Source: an uncultured Prevotellaceae bacterium (GTDB lineage: Bacteria > Bacteroidota > Bacteroidia > Bacteroidales > Muribaculaceae). Taken from it: DNA of 64,000 nucleotides. The notes under the pieces were generated by a model. It was not told the origin of the DNA and made no database searches. It was given only the letters and a program-made list of their open reading frames with translations. A program made the translations under genes and the position numbers. Below are positions 1 to 8,545 of this stretch, one piece after another; position 1 is the stretch's first letter, and every line of letters begins with the position of its first letter. Location: assembly GCA_937916085.1 (NCBI GenBank), contig CALGGO010000035.1, forward strand, positions 53,506 to 117,505, written 5' to 3'.

Positions 1-958
1 CTTCCTCACTGAAAGTGAAGCCTAAGGTGTCGGGGATTTCGGCTCCTGCGTTTTTGGCAATCTGGGCCGAGCGGATGAGTTCCTTCTTGATATAGTCGAG
101 GTAGTTGTCGGCAGTGAGCGGCGTTCCGTCTGTTGTGCGGAGATTCAGGCTCTCGATATAGGCAGGGAATTGCGCCTTTAGTTCGTCGCTCACGGCAAGC
201 ACATCGAGGTCGCCATTCTGGCGGCTGTCGGTGCCGTTATACAGCCACTCATAGGCCATGTCGGCATGGTCAAGGTCGATGATTGGGCAGTAGCACACCG
301 CGGCAAACACGTCGTCGCGTGCCGGTGCTGCGCCCATCGCTTGCAGCAGTGGCTCATAGTCGGGATGATTGCCTGTGGCACCCATCAGTGCCGACATGGC
401 TCCCCCGGCGCTAGTGCCGTCGGTGATAATCCTCTCGGCATCGCCTGGAATCTCATCGTCAAAATAGCGGATGTAGCGAATGGCGGCCTTCAGGTCAAGG
501 ATAGCATTGGGAGCACGACCAGTGAAAACCTTGTCGCCCTTCTTCAGTCCAGCTTTCTTATCGTTTTTTGTAGCAATCACGCTCGAGTTGCGCCCTCTAG
601 TGCCTGGGATCACGACCACCATGCCTTCCTTGAGGGCTCGCCCGCTGGCGTCACCAGCCTGTGGCCCACCGGCTCGCGAGGCCATGTAGCCACCCACATA
701 GGTGCGCAGCAGAATTGGTGCCTTGCTGCCCGCCGTCTCGGGCACATACACATTAAGATACTGATACATCGAGTCCTCCACGTTGGTCACATAGTATAGT
801 CTCTCGTAAGCCATGTAGTTCACGGTGCTACCATCGTGCATCGTCATGGTGCGAGGCTCACCCTGTGTGGGGTCGAATTGCAGTTTGCTATGGTTTGTTT
901 TGCCCCATGCGCAGGCAAAACACATTATTGCCAAAGCGAATAAAGAAAACTTCTTCAT
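1..958 (-). CDS. Tannase-like alpha/beta hydrolase (3' end cut by window edge)
   Basis: About 319 codons are visible, reading off the left edge without a stop. The protein opens with a Sec signal peptide (MKKFSLFALAIMCFACAWG), so it is exported. The nucleophile elbow GTSAGG lies near residue 183, followed by MSALMGATG, and upstream are VYVPE, VGGYMA and PGTRGRN. This layout matches the subtype B tannase-like alpha/beta hydrolases of Bacteroidales, which cleave ester bonds of gallate or other phenolic esters. The serine is seen; the His and Asp of the triad should lie in the missing part or cannot be assigned. Substrate is inferred from family only, and another esterase or peptidase activity is possible. 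It faces away from the neighbouring toxin-antitoxin genes across a repeat-rich gap. Confidence 0.7.
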   Translation of the reverse strand, partial: MKKFSLFALAIMCFACAWGKTNHSKLQFDPTQGEPRTMTMHDGSTVNYMAYERLYYVTNVEDSMYQYLNVYVPETAGSKAPILLRTYVGGYMASRAGGPQAGDASGRALKEGMVVVIPGTRGRNSSVIATKNDKKAGLKKGDKVFTGRAPNAILDLKAAIRYIRYFDDEIPGDAERIITDGTSAGGAMSALMGATGNHPDYEPLLQAMGAAPARDDVFAAVCYCPIIDLDHADMAYEWLYNGTDSRQNGDLDVLAVSDELKAQFPAYIESLNLRTTDGTPLTADNYLDYIKKELIRSAQIAKNAGAEIPDTLGFTFSEE

Positions 959-985
959 AATTGCTATATTTGTTGTTTATAACTT

Positions 986-1225
986 AAGTTTCGCAAGTTG
1001 TTAACTTGCTCACTGGTTTATAGTTTATGGTTTATAGACAAGTTTGCACGAAATCTCAAAAAAAAATCCTTGAACTTTGTTCTCTACACACTAACCTCTA
1101 ACCTTCAAGTTTAGATAAAATGCTCACGCTCTCAAGGTCTTTAGCAAGCTAAAACTTTGCCTCGCTCGGGTCGCATTTTTATAAAGTTTTAGAACTTTAG
1201 AAACTTGAATAACAGATTGCGTTTT
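986..1225. repeat. MITE-like intergenic element, AAGTTTCGC family, copy 1
   Basis: This gap holds no gene. Its left end (986-1012) contains the perfect hairpin GCAAGTT-GTT-AACTTGC. The segment at 1091-1112 (ctaacctctaaccttcaag) and the left 27 bases recur identically at 35653-35782. Inside, around 1116-1185, is a smaller nested unit beginning aaaatgctcacgctc and ending gtcgcattttta, whose left part recurs at about 20093. Confidence 0.6.
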
Positions 1226-1244
1226 TTTTGTTCTCCTTTATGTG

Positions 1245-1655
1245 TCAATCTTTTAATTGGTTGTAAAAGTCTATCAATGTGATGATGTCAACTTTAGGGA
1301 AGTCGATGTTTTTCAAGATGTCGAAGTGCTTGTCGTTAGTCACTATGTATCTGGCACCATCCGATATTGCACAGTCAACAAACTTGTTGTCGTCGGGGTC
1401 GGAATGTATCAAGTTAAACTTGTAGTAAGGTGTAATAAACTTGACATGCTTGTTGTTGGCAATTGAATTAATCACCAAATAGGAATATTCTTCATCATAA
1501 AATCTCAAAAGAATTTCAAGATACTCTTCAAGAATCTCGGTTGATACACACAAGGTGTATTTTCCAGATACAATCGATTGCCAAACTGGATGATACTTGC
1601 TATGAAAAGAAATGGACTGGATAAGGCAGTTTGTATCAAGAACAATGTGTTGCAT
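1245..1655 (-). CDS. PIN-domain toxin of a putative toxin-antitoxin pair
   Basis: A 136-residue single-domain protein. It begins MQHIVLDTNCLIQS, the first PIN motif with metal-binding Asp7, and has HSDPDDNKFVDCA in the middle and YIVTNDKHFD near the end, giving the acidic residues of a PIN-like ribonuclease. Length and motifs fit the COG1569 'PIN family toxin component' group. The upstream gene ends in TAATG, so its stop overlaps this start by one base, indicating translational coupling and a two-gene operon. Expected action is Mg-dependent cleavage of RNA when not bound by its antitoxin; the RNA target is unknown. Confidence 0.8.
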   Translation of the reverse strand: MQHIVLDTNCLIQSISFHSKYHPVWQSIVSGKYTLCVSTEILEEYLEILLRFYDEEYSYLVINSIANNKHVKFITPYYKFNLIHSDPDDNKFVDCAISDGARYIVTNDKHFDILKNIDFPKVDIITLIDFYNQLKD

Positions 1656-1951
1656 TATAGTTTGTGCAAATCGGTGTTATTAATTCTGTCTAGTAATTCT
1701 TGGCTCATTGCTCCAGTTGCCCACATTTCATCCTCCTTTTGCTTAAGTTTATGATAATAAAAGTCAAAAAGGGCTTCTTTCAACTCAGCCTCCGATTCTG
1801 TGGTTTTGTTGATGGAAAAAAGTCTGAGTAAATGAATTTGTGAAGGATTGAGCCCCTCTTCATTGTTTGAATAGGCAATGTCGTTGCTTGGTGAGCTTTG
1901 ATAAGCCACCTCTGGTTCTTGGGCCTGCTGTGAGTCATTTTTGTCTTTCAT
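1655..1951 (-). CDS. Putative antitoxin partner of the PIN toxin
   Basis: About 98 residues beginning MKDKNDSQQAQE. An in-frame ATG further upstream (2020) would add 23 residues that look like untranslated leader, so 1951 is preferred. The N-terminal third is polar and probably disordered; the rest (LLRLFSINKTTESEAELKEALFDFYYHKL) is helical and ends next to the toxin start, overlapping it by one base. No DNA-binding domain was recognised. Antitoxin identity rests on position, size and coupling. Confidence 0.6.
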   Translation of the reverse strand: MKDKNDSQQAQEPEVAYQSSPSNDIAYSNNEEGLNPSQIHLLRLFSINKTTESEAELKEALFDFYYHKLKQKEDEMWATGAMSQELLDRINNTDLHKL

Positions 1952-2024
1952 AATACTTTTATTTAATGGGTCCTGCCAGTGCGCCTTGTGTGCAACAGGC
2001 AGAACCCAGAGTGTTGTCAAGTTT

Positions 2025-3218
2025 TTATTTCAGCTCGGCGAGGGCGGCTTTGATGCGAGCCACTGCCTCGATGATGTTCTCGTCGCTGGTGGCGTAGCTC
2101 ATGCGCAGGTAGCCTGGGCAGCAGAAGGCGTCGCCAGCCACGCTTGCCACGTGAGCCTTCTCGAGCAGGTAGATGGCGAGGTCGCCGGCATCGTTGATGA
2201 CGGTGTCGCCACAGCGTTTGCCAAAGAACGCGTCAACCTTGGGGAACACGTAGAACGCTCCATGAGGCACACGCAGCTCCATGCCGGGAATCTCTTGGAG
2301 AAGACCAGTGATAAGGTCGCGGCGGCGCATGAACGCCTGGCGCATATCCTCAACGCACTGCTGCGAGCCACGATAGGCAGCCTCGGCGGCCTTTTGTGCT
2401 ATTGACGAGGCACCGCTGGTGTATTGTCCTTGCAGTTTGTTCACCGCCTTTGCGAGCCATAGAGGAGCAGCCACGTAGCCGATGCGCCAACCTGTCATGG
2501 CGTAAGCCTTTGACACGCCATTGATTACCGCCACGCGGTCTTTCAGTTCGGGGAACTGTGCCAGCGACTCGTGCTTGCCCACATAGTTAATGTGCTCATA
2601 TATCTCATCGGCGATAATCATCACCTGTGGATGACGTGCCAGCACAGCGGCTAATGCAGCCAGCTCTTCTTTGCTGTAGATGCTGCCGGTGGGGTTGGAG
2701 GGGGAGCATAGTATTATCAGTTTCGACTTCTCGGTGATGGCGTTCTCGAGTTGCTCGGGAGTGATCTTGAAATCGGTCTCGATGGTTGCCGGCACGAGCA
2801 CACTCTTGCCGCCGCACAGGTTTACCATCTGCACATAGCTCACCCATGCCGGAGTGGGGATAATCACTTCGTCGCCGTGGTTGACGAGGCACAGCACGGT
2901 GTTGCACAGCGACTGCTTGGCACCATTGCCCACCACTATCTGCTCAGGGGTGAAGTCGAGGTTGTTCTCGTTTTTGAGTTTGTCGCTGATAGCTTGCCTG
3001 AGCGACAAATATCCTGGCACTGGCGAGTAGAACGAGAAGTTGTCGTCAACCGCCTGCTTTGCGGCCTCCTTGATGTGGTCGGGCGTGAAAAAGTCGGGCT
3101 CTCCCACACTCAAGTTTATCACGTCAATGCCTTGAGCTTTCAGTTCATTACTCTTTTGTGACATCGCCAGTGTAGCCGATGGCGACAGCGCTTGTAGTCT
3201 TTGCGAAATGAAATCCAT
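2025..3218 (-). CDS. Pyridoxal-phosphate aminotransferase, aspartate type (class I, 1-beta)
   Basis: A 397-residue cytosolic fold-type I aminotransferase. Seen motifs are LSVGEPDF near the N-terminus, the SPSNPTG loop, IADEIYEHINY, the PLP-binding lysine in NGVSKAYAMTGWRIGY (about residue 237), and the substrate-carboxylate arginine in GYLRMSYA near the end. This is the AspB-type subgroup that transfers amino groups between aspartate or related amino acids and 2-oxoglutarate. Length is normal and the start is clean. It lies downstream of a repeat-containing leader and upstream of the antitoxin gene on the same strand. Exact specificity (aspartate, aromatic or prephenate) cannot be decided from sequence alone. 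Confidence 0.88.
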   Translation of the reverse strand: MDFISQRLQALSPSATLAMSQKSNELKAQGIDVINLSVGEPDFFTPDHIKEAAKQAVDDNFSFYSPVPGYLSLRQAISDKLKNENNLDFTPEQIVVGNGAKQSLCNTVLCLVNHGDEVIIPTPAWVSYVQMVNLCGGKSVLVPATIETDFKITPEQLENAITEKSKLIILCSPSNPTGSIYSKEELAALAAVLARHPQVMIIADEIYEHINYVGKHESLAQFPELKDRVAVINGVSKAYAMTGWRIGYVAAPLWLAKAVNKLQGQYTSGASSIAQKAAEAAYRGSQQCVEDMRQAFMRRRDLITGLLQEIPGMELRVPHGAFYVFPKVDAFFGKRCGDTVINDAGDLAIYLLEKAHVASVAGDAFCCPGYLRMSYATSDENIIEAVARIKAALAELK

Positions 3219-3229
3219 AATTTATAGAT

Positions 3230-3330
3230 TATAGTTAACAGTTAATAGTTAATAGTTTTGTTGTTTGTTTATCGTTTGGTGTTTTCTAGAAGTTCTAGAC
3301 AATCTAGATTTTCTAGATAATCTAGCAAAA
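3230..3330. repeat. Word-like repeats including a TCTAGA tract
   Basis: Tandem copies of gttaatagtt lie at 3234-3256, followed at 3285-3326 by four or five repeats of ctaga/tctaga spaced 10-11 bases apart. This fills the gap between mtgA and the aminotransferase. No gene is present. Confidence 0.6.
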
Positions 3331-3351
3331 GAGGAAACTCTCTACTTGAAG

Positions 3352-4155
3352 CTATCTTTTTTTCTTTTTGCTTTTTTTATTATTCTTGCTGCTTTTTTTC
3401 TCCACTTGTGGGGTGGCGTTGGACTTGACAGTGGCAGGGTCGATACCCCACTCTGGGTCTATCTTGTTGGCACGCATATAGTTCATGCCGGCAATGATGG
3501 CCTTGCGGCGCTTCTCCATATATTTGCTGGGGTTAGCAGAGTCATAGACCAGTGGATTAGGCAGCGTGGCGGCGATTAACGCGGCATCTTTCTGCGTGAG
3601 CTCGCCAGCGGTTTTGTGGAAATTCTCGTTGGCGCACGCCTGCACGCCATAGATGCCGTCGCCCATCTCAATGGAGTTGAGATATACCTCCATGATGCGT
3701 TCTTTGCCCCATATTTTCTCGATTAAGAAAGTGAAATAGGCCTCCAGCCCTTTCCTGACCCAGCTGTGCCCTTGCCACAGGAACACGTTTTTGGCGGTCT
3801 GCTGTGAGATGGAGCTGGCACCACGCTCTTTGCCGCCCTTTAGGGCAACGAGGCGTGCTTGCAGAATGGCCTTCTCGTCGAAGCCGTTATGCTCCAGGAA
3901 GTGGGAGTCTTCGCTGCTGATTACTGCTGCGGGCATGTGACGCGAAATCTGGTTCATATCCACCCACTGGTGCTTGATTTTCGGGTCTTTGCCATCGATA
4001 TACTGCTCAATGCACCTGATGTACATCAACGGAGTGCGATACACCGGCACCCACTTGAAGGCTATCACCGCAAGTATCGACGAGACAAAGAAGAAGATAA
4101 GGATGTTGCGAACCCAAATCCACAGCCTGTTCCATATAAATTTCACGTCTCCCAT
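3352..4155 (-). CDS. mtgA: Monofunctional biosynthetic peptidoglycan transglycosylase
   Basis: A 267-residue GT51 enzyme that polymerises lipid II into glycan strands at the outer face of the inner membrane. One N-terminal membrane anchor (about residues 12-36) is followed by the catalytic domain: EDSHFLEHNGFD (motif with the catalytic Glu, about residue 82), then GASSISQQTAKNVFLW, ERIMEVYLNSIEMG and YGVQACANENFHK. There is no transpeptidase domain, which makes it MtgA rather than a class A PBP. The C-terminus is a lysine-rich tail. A promoter box on the minus strand (4177-4184) lies just upstream of the chosen ATG. Confidence 0.95.
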   Translation of the reverse strand: MGDVKFIWNRLWIWVRNILIFFFVSSILAVIAFKWVPVYRTPLMYIRCIEQYIDGKDPKIKHQWVDMNQISRHMPAAVISSEDSHFLEHNGFDEKAILQARLVALKGGKERGASSISQQTAKNVFLWQGHSWVRKGLEAYFTFLIEKIWGKERIMEVYLNSIEMGDGIYGVQACANENFHKTAGELTQKDAALIAATLPNPLVYDSANPSKYMEKRRKAIIAGMNYMRANKIDPEWGIDPATVKSNATPQVEKKSSKNNKKSKKKKR

Positions 4156-4176
4156 AAAATCATTTCTTACCGCCTA

Positions 4177-4184
4177 CAAAGGTA
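4177..4184 (-). promoter_or_regulatory. Promoter -7 box for mtgA
   Basis: TACCTTTG on the minus strand, matching the Bacteroidota consensus TAnnTTTG, about 22 bases upstream of the mtgA ATG. It sits back to back with the speA promoter. Confidence 0.65.
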
Positions 4185-4287
4185 TCTATTTTCTGTGACT
4201 TTTCATCTATAATGCGGTTTTTTTTTCAAAAAACACCGATAAAATGTTTTGATTAGATTTATAAATGATTTTTCGTCACAAATATTC

Positions 4288-4317
4288 TTGTTTTTGGTTT
4301 TTTAATCGTAATTTTGC
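4288..4317 (+). promoter_or_regulatory. Promoter for speA
   Basis: A TTG -33 element (4288-4290) and TAATTTTGC -7 box (4309-4317) with an 18-base spacer. The predicted start of transcription near 4324 rules out the TTG codon at 4314 as the translation start, which lies inside the box. Confidence 0.7.
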
Positions 4318-4397
4318 AAATTAATTGGGGCAGTAGGCATATGCCCAGCCCTTGCGAGAGAGTAAAACAGCGTTATTCACCTATAAAAGCTTACCAC

Positions 4398-6320
4398 ATG
4401 GCGAGCAGCATCAGCAAGTGGCGCATCGAGGACAGCGCCGAAATGTACAACATCAATGGTTGGGGCCTCAAGTACTTCTCAATCAATGACAAGGGGCACA
4501 TGACAGTGACCCCTAAGCAAACCTACGCGGGCGTGGACCTGGTAGAAGTGATGGACGAGTTGCGACAGCGCAACATCAGCGCGCCGGTGCTGCTGCGCTT
4601 TCCCGATATCCTCGATAACCGCATCGAGAAGATTTCGAGCTGCTTCAAGAAGGCCGCTAAGGAATATGAGTATCAGGCGCAGAACTTCATCATCTATCCC
4701 ATCAAGGTGAACCAGATGGAGCCTGTGGTTCAGGAAATTGTGAGCCACGGCAAGAAGTTCAACATCGGTCTGGAGGCCGGCTCCAAGCCCGAGCTCCATG
4801 CCGTGCTGGCGATGAACATGGGCAAGATTTCGGAGAACTCGCTCATCATCTGCAATGGCTATAAAGACGAGAACTACATCGAGTTGGCATTGCTGGCGCA
4901 GAAGATGGGCCGCCGCATCTTCCTCGTGGTGGAAAAACTTAACGAGCTGAAACTCATAACTTCCATTGCTAAGCGGTTGAACATAAGGCCAAACGTTGGC
5001 ATCCGCATCAAGCTCTCGAGCAGCGGCAGCGGCAAGTGGGAAGAGAGTGGTGGCGACCGCAGCAAGTTTGGCCTCAACACCAGCGAGTTGCAGGAGGCGA
5101 TGGAGTTCATGCAGGAGAACAAGATGGTTGACTGCTTGAAACTTATCCATTTCCACATAGGCAGCCAGGTGACAAAGATACGCCGCATCAAGAACGCGCT
5201 GCGCGAGGCGTGCCAATTCTATGTGCAGCTCTCGCAGTTGGGCTTTGACATCGACTTCATCGACATAGGCGGCGGTCTGGGCGTAGATTACGACGGCACC
5301 CGCAACAGCGCCAGCGAGAACAGCATGAACTACAGCATCCAGGAGTATGTCAACGACTCGGTATATCAGCTTGTTGACGCTTGCAACAAGAACGGCATCA
5401 AGCACCCGAATATCATCACCGAGAGCGGGCGCAGCCTCACGGCACACCACTCGGTGCTTGTGCTCGAAGTGCTGGAGACGGCGAGTCTGCCTCAATGGGA
5501 CGACGACAACGACCTGCTGCGCGATGATGAGGACGAGCTGGTGCGTGACCTCTACGAAATCTACGACAAAATCAACAAGGCGCGACTGCTTGAGGACTGG
5601 CACGACGCTTTGCAAATACGCGAGGAGGCCCTCGACCGCTTTAGTCTCGGGTTCCTTGACCTGCGCACTCGAGCACTGGTTGAGAAACTCTTCTGGAGCG
5701 TGGCACGCGAGGTAAACATGATTGCCAGCGACATGAAGCACGCCCCCGAGGAGCTGCGCAGCGTGGCACGCATGCTGCCCGAGAAATACTTCTGCAACTT
5801 CTCACTCTTCCAGTCGCTGCCCGACTCGTGGGCGATTGACCAGGTGTTCCCCGTAGTGCCGCTGGGCCGTCTCAACGAGCGTCCCGACCGTTTCGCCACC
5901 ATCCAGGACATCACCTGCGACAGCGACGGCAAGATAGGCAACTTTATCTCCAACCAGGGCTTCTCGCACTACCTTCCTGTGCATCAGCTCAAGGAAGGCG
6001 AGCATTACTACTTGGGAGTTTTCCTCGTGGGAGCCTATCAGGAAATACTCGGTGACCTGCACAACCTCTTTGGCGACACCAATGCCGTTCACATCGACGT
6101 GTATAAGGACCATTACGAGATAGATCAGGTGATTGACGGTGAGACCGTTGCCGAGGTGCTCGACTATGTGCAGTTCAGCCCCAAAGAGCTGGTGCGTAAC
6201 GTCGAGGCTTGGGTTGCCGATTCCATCCGCACCAAGAAAATCACAGCCGAAGAAGGCAACGAGTTCGTGCGCAACTACCGCTCAGGGCTTTACGGCTACA
6301 CCTATTTGGAAAAAGAATAA
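4398..6320 (+). CDS. speA: Biosynthetic arginine decarboxylase
   Basis: About 640 residues. It converts arginine to agmatine with PLP, the first step of the agmatine route to polyamines. Seen: IIYPIKVNQ with the PLP lysine (about residue 103), HFHIGSQV, IDIGGGLGVDYDG, TESGRSLTAHHSVLV, and DITCDSDGKI with the catalytic cysteine (about residue 505). The start at 4398 (MASSISKWRIEDS) aligns best with the family; the frame stays open upstream to 4314, but that codon is within the promoter, and the ATG at 4341 is a less likely alternative. Transcribed alone, divergently from mtgA. Confidence 0.95.
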   Translation: MASSISKWRIEDSAEMYNINGWGLKYFSINDKGHMTVTPKQTYAGVDLVEVMDELRQRNISAPVLLRFPDILDNRIEKISSCFKKAAKEYEYQAQNFIIYPIKVNQMEPVVQEIVSHGKKFNIGLEAGSKPELHAVLAMNMGKISENSLIICNGYKDENYIELALLAQKMGRRIFLVVEKLNELKLITSIAKRLNIRPNVGIRIKLSSSGSGKWEESGGDRSKFGLNTSELQEAMEFMQENKMVDCLKLIHFHIGSQVTKIRRIKNALREACQFYVQLSQLGFDIDFIDIGGGLGVDYDGTRNSASENSMNYSIQEYVNDSVYQLVDACNKNGIKHPNIITESGRSLTAHHSVLVLEVLETASLPQWDDDNDLLRDDEDELVRDLYEIYDKINKARLLEDWHDALQIREEALDRFSLGFLDLRTRALVEKLFWSVAREVNMIASDMKHAPEELRSVARMLPEKYFCNFSLFQSLPDSWAIDQVFPVVPLGRLNERPDRFATIQDITCDSDGKIGNFISNQGFSHYLPVHQLKEGEHYYLGVFLVGAYQEILGDLHNLFGDTNAVHIDVYKDHYEIDQVIDGETVAEVLDYVQFSPKELVRNVEAWVADSIRTKKITAEEGNEFVRNYRSGLYGYTYLEKE

Positions 6321-6440
6321 CTAACGAGCTGACAAGTCACGAGCTAACAAGCAAACAAGACAATAGATATTATTTCGTTATCAGTTTCAGGTGTCTATAT
6401 ACTGTTGTTTCGTCAGTTTGCAAGCTTGAAAACTCAAATA
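6321..6440. repeat. GCTGACAAG/GCTAACAAG repeat family, copy
   Basis: After speA the sequence gagctgacaagtcacgagc, then taacaagcaaacaagacaat, forms the left half of the palindromic CTGACAAG family; a weaker inverted half (gtcagtttgcaagcttg) follows at about 6413-6429. It may act as the 3' hairpin of the speA transcript. Confidence 0.45.
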
Positions 6441-6485
6441 TACAAGAAATAAATAATAAACACATTATATTTTAAATCTATTGCT

Positions 6486-6494
6486 TATCTTTGC
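6486..6494 (+). promoter_or_regulatory. Promoter -7 box
   Basis: TATCTTTGC, an exact Bacteroidota -7 box, 25 bases upstream of the GYF_2/CD225 gene start. Confidence 0.65.
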
Positions 6495-6518
6495 AATAGT
6501 TATTAAAAAAGCAGAACA

Positions 6519-7130
6519 ATGAAGCGTTATTGGATAAATTTCAGAGGTAAGCAATCTGGCCCTCTCTCGATGGAGGAGCTCAGGAATATGGGTGTTGACA
6601 AGACAGCTTACGTGTGGCATAGTGGTCTTGACGACTGGGTAAAAATCACTAAGGTTCCCGAGTTGAACGAGATGCTCGAGAATGTGGCTGCTGGCGTGGA
6701 GAATGCCACTTCGCAGGTGACAGAATTGCCACAAGGCGACGACACGGTAAATGATGTTCCCGAGTTGCCACCCAATTATTATGGTCAGCCAACTAACGCC
6801 ATGGGCACTGCACCTCAGCAGGGAGGCTATAACCCACAGTATGCCAGTGGCGGTAACGGCTATGCGGCTCAAGCGGCAGCTGAAACTCCCGAATGCCCTC
6901 CCACCAATATGGTGTGGGCGATAATCTCCACCATCTGCTGTTGCTGGCCTTTAGGTATTTTGGGTATCTTCTTTGCCTACAAAACTAAGAAGCATTACAG
7001 AGAAGGTAACTATCAGAAGGCTGCGAGATTCAGCGAATATGGTGCCTGGTCAATCATCTTGTCGATAGTCTTGGGCATTATGTCAACGCCTTTGGCTTGT
7101 TCGCGTTATTTCATTCAAGCTCTTGGTTGA
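6519..7130 (+). CDS. GYF_2 (DUF4339) - CD225/dispanin membrane protein
   Basis: A 203-residue protein. Residues 1-50 (RYWINFRGKQSGPLSMEEL ... VWHSGLDDWVKI) are a GYF_2 domain, a predicted peptide-binding module. A Gln/Gly/Pro-rich linker follows. From about residue 130 there is a CD225-type region, with NMVWAIISTICCCWPLGILG as the first membrane segment, YKTKKHYREGNYQKAARFSE as the loop and WSIILSIVLGIM as the second segment. The cysteine-rich segment is typical of this family. Its stop overlaps the next start (TGATG), so the two genes form one operon. No biochemical function is known; a role in envelope or membrane organisation is inferred only. Confidence 0.8.
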   Translation: MKRYWINFRGKQSGPLSMEELRNMGVDKTAYVWHSGLDDWVKITKVPELNEMLENVAAGVENATSQVTELPQGDDTVNDVPELPPNYYGQPTNAMGTAPQQGGYNPQYASGGNGYAAQAAAETPECPPTNMVWAIISTICCCWPLGILGIFFAYKTKKHYREGNYQKAARFSEYGAWSIILSIVLGIMSTPLACSRYFIQALG

Positions 7131-7510
7131 TGAGCAAAAGTCGCGCGGTCAAGATTTGGCTTTTTGTATTGGTGCTTGTGGTGGCGGCGTTTTTTTACTT
7201 CAGTATAAATCCTTCCACCAGCAAGTATGTGCCGCGATGCGTATTTCTCACTATCACAGGCTATAAATGTCCTGGCTGTGGATGTCAGCGTGCCGTTCAC
7301 TCGCTGCTTCACGGCAATTTCCTTGACGCGGTGCGTTACAACGCTTTCTTCCTTGTCGCAATACCGATAATTGCACTTTATCTCTTGAACGACTACACCA
7401 ACCTCATCCCCAGCAAGGTGGGCGAGGTGATTACTCACCACTACACAATAGCCGTTATTGGCATTATAGTGGTGTTGTGGTGGGTGCTGAGAAATGTGCT
7501 AGATTGGTAA
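7130..7510 (+). CDS. DUF2752 membrane protein
   Basis: About 126 residues starting at MSKSRAVKIWLF. The ATG at 7130 shares one base with the upstream stop. Three hydrophobic segments are visible, and between the first two is YKCPGCGCQRAVHSLLHG, the hallmark CPGCGxQRA motif of DUF2752, which looks like a metal or redox site at the membrane. DUF2752 proteins are often found next to CD225 or DUF4190-type membrane proteins, as here. Function unknown. Confidence 0.85.
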   Translation: MSKSRAVKIWLFVLVLVVAAFFYFSINPSTSKYVPRCVFLTITGYKCPGCGCQRAVHSLLHGNFLDAVRYNAFFLVAIPIIALYLLNDYTNLIPSKVGEVITHHYTIAVIGIIVVLWWVLRNVLDW

Positions 7511-7511
7511 A

Positions 7512-7676
7512 AAAACTAAGTGTTAAGTCATAAGTTTTAAATGTAAAGTCTTTTCTTCGAAAATTTGATGCGCAGCCACTTATCACTTAACACTTGACAC
7601 CTAACACTTAACACTTGACACTTAACACTTGACACTTAACACTTGACACTTAACACTTAACACTTAACACTTAAAA
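7512..7676. repeat. AAGTGTTAAG / CTTAACACTT inverted element (gene-less form)
   Basis: The left part carries aagtgttaagtcataag, then the hairpin-like ttttcttcgaaaa (about 7549-7561). The right part is a tandem array of cacttaacacttgacactt units at 7578-7675, which is the reverse complement of the left word. The same order of parts (left words, TTCTTCGAAAA hairpin, right array) occurs at 32708-33172, where a gene lies between hairpin and array. Confidence 0.6.
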
Positions 7677-7679
7677 ATT

Positions 7680-8408
7680 GTGCTTTTTTCTATCATTACA
7701 GTTACTTACAATGCCGGCAAGGTGCTGAGCGCCACGCTCGAGAGTGTGAAAGAGCAGTCGTGCGGCGATTTCGAGTATCTCGTCATAGACGGCGCTTCGA
7801 CCGACGACACCCTCTCGCTTGTGGAGCAGTGGGCGATACCAGGCACTATGGTGTGGAGCGAACCCGACAAGGGACTGTATGACGCTATGAACAAGGCTAT
7901 CGACAGGGCAAAAGGCCAATACCTTATTTTTCTCAATGCCGGCGATGCCTTTGCAAGCCACGATACTCTTGAGCGCATTGCCATGAAATCACAAAACCTC
8001 CCCGACGTGATATATGGTCAGACGCAACTCGTTGATGCCACAGGAAAAGTAGTGGGCATGCGGCACCTCACCGCTCCACCACAACTTACATGGCAAAGTT
8101 TCAAGGACGGTATGCTGGTGTGTCACCAGGCATTTGTCGCCAGGCGCGAGTTGTGTCCGCATTACGACATGGATTACCGCTTCAGTGCCGACTATGACTG
8201 GTGCATAAAGGTGTTAAAGAACAGTGACCGATGTGCCTATGTGGGCGATGAGCCCATCATATCCTACCTTAGCGAGGGGCTTACTACCGAAAACCACAAG
8301 AAATCGCTGCGAGAGCGCTACCGCATCATGTGCCATTATTATGGCACTGTTCCCACTTTGCTGCGCCATGTGAAGTTTGCCTGCCGCCACCTTATGCGCA
8401 AATTTTGA
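7680..8408 (+). CDS. Family 2 glycosyltransferase
   Basis: A 242-residue cytosolic GT-A enzyme. It begins directly with the first strand, LFSIITVTYNAGKVL, followed by DYxVIDGASTDDT-like sequence (YLVIDGASTDD), the metal-binding region FLNAGDAFASHD and SADYDWCIKVL. These match GT2 enzymes of the colanic-acid WcaA / Bacteroides capsule type that add a sugar to a surface glycan. The start is a GTG placed immediately after the repeat array, with no room for a normal leader within the native sequence. Donor and acceptor are unknown; no other glycan gene is adjacent. Confidence 0.85.
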   Translation: MLFSIITVTYNAGKVLSATLESVKEQSCGDFEYLVIDGASTDDTLSLVEQWAIPGTMVWSEPDKGLYDAMNKAIDRAKGQYLIFLNAGDAFASHDTLERIAMKSQNLPDVIYGQTQLVDATGKVVGMRHLTAPPQLTWQSFKDGMLVCHQAFVARRELCPHYDMDYRFSADYDWCIKVLKNSDRCAYVGDEPIISYLSEGLTTENHKKSLRERYRIMCHYYGTVPTLLRHVKFACRHLMRKF

Positions 8409-8487
8409 TAATGATTTGAAACATTGTGCTTTGTTGAAATTTTTTGCTATCTGGTTGAAAAAATGCGTGTAGTGATTAATAATTGAC

Positions 8488-8495
8488 TATTTTTG
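8488..8495 (+). promoter_or_regulatory. Possible promoter of the VTC operon
   Basis: TATTTTTG box 50 bases before the VTC gene, with a TTG (8456-8458) about 30 bases upstream. The spacing is long, so support is moderate. Confidence 0.4.
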
Positions 8496-8545
8496 TCGTT
8501 TATTAGATAACAAATCAATTTTCCGCCTTTATTTCTCACACTCTT

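Noticed and set aside
4314..4397. N-terminal extension of SpeA
   Set aside because: The TTG start is inside the -7 box and the added residues do not match the family.
4479..5741. Minus-strand reading frame of 420 codons opposite speA
   Set aside because: Antisense to a conserved enzyme, Leu/Val/His-rich composition of a shadow frame.
7578..7675. Possible CRISPR array
   Set aside because: Units are contiguous 8-16 base words with no unique spacers and no cas genes; it is a tandem word repeat.
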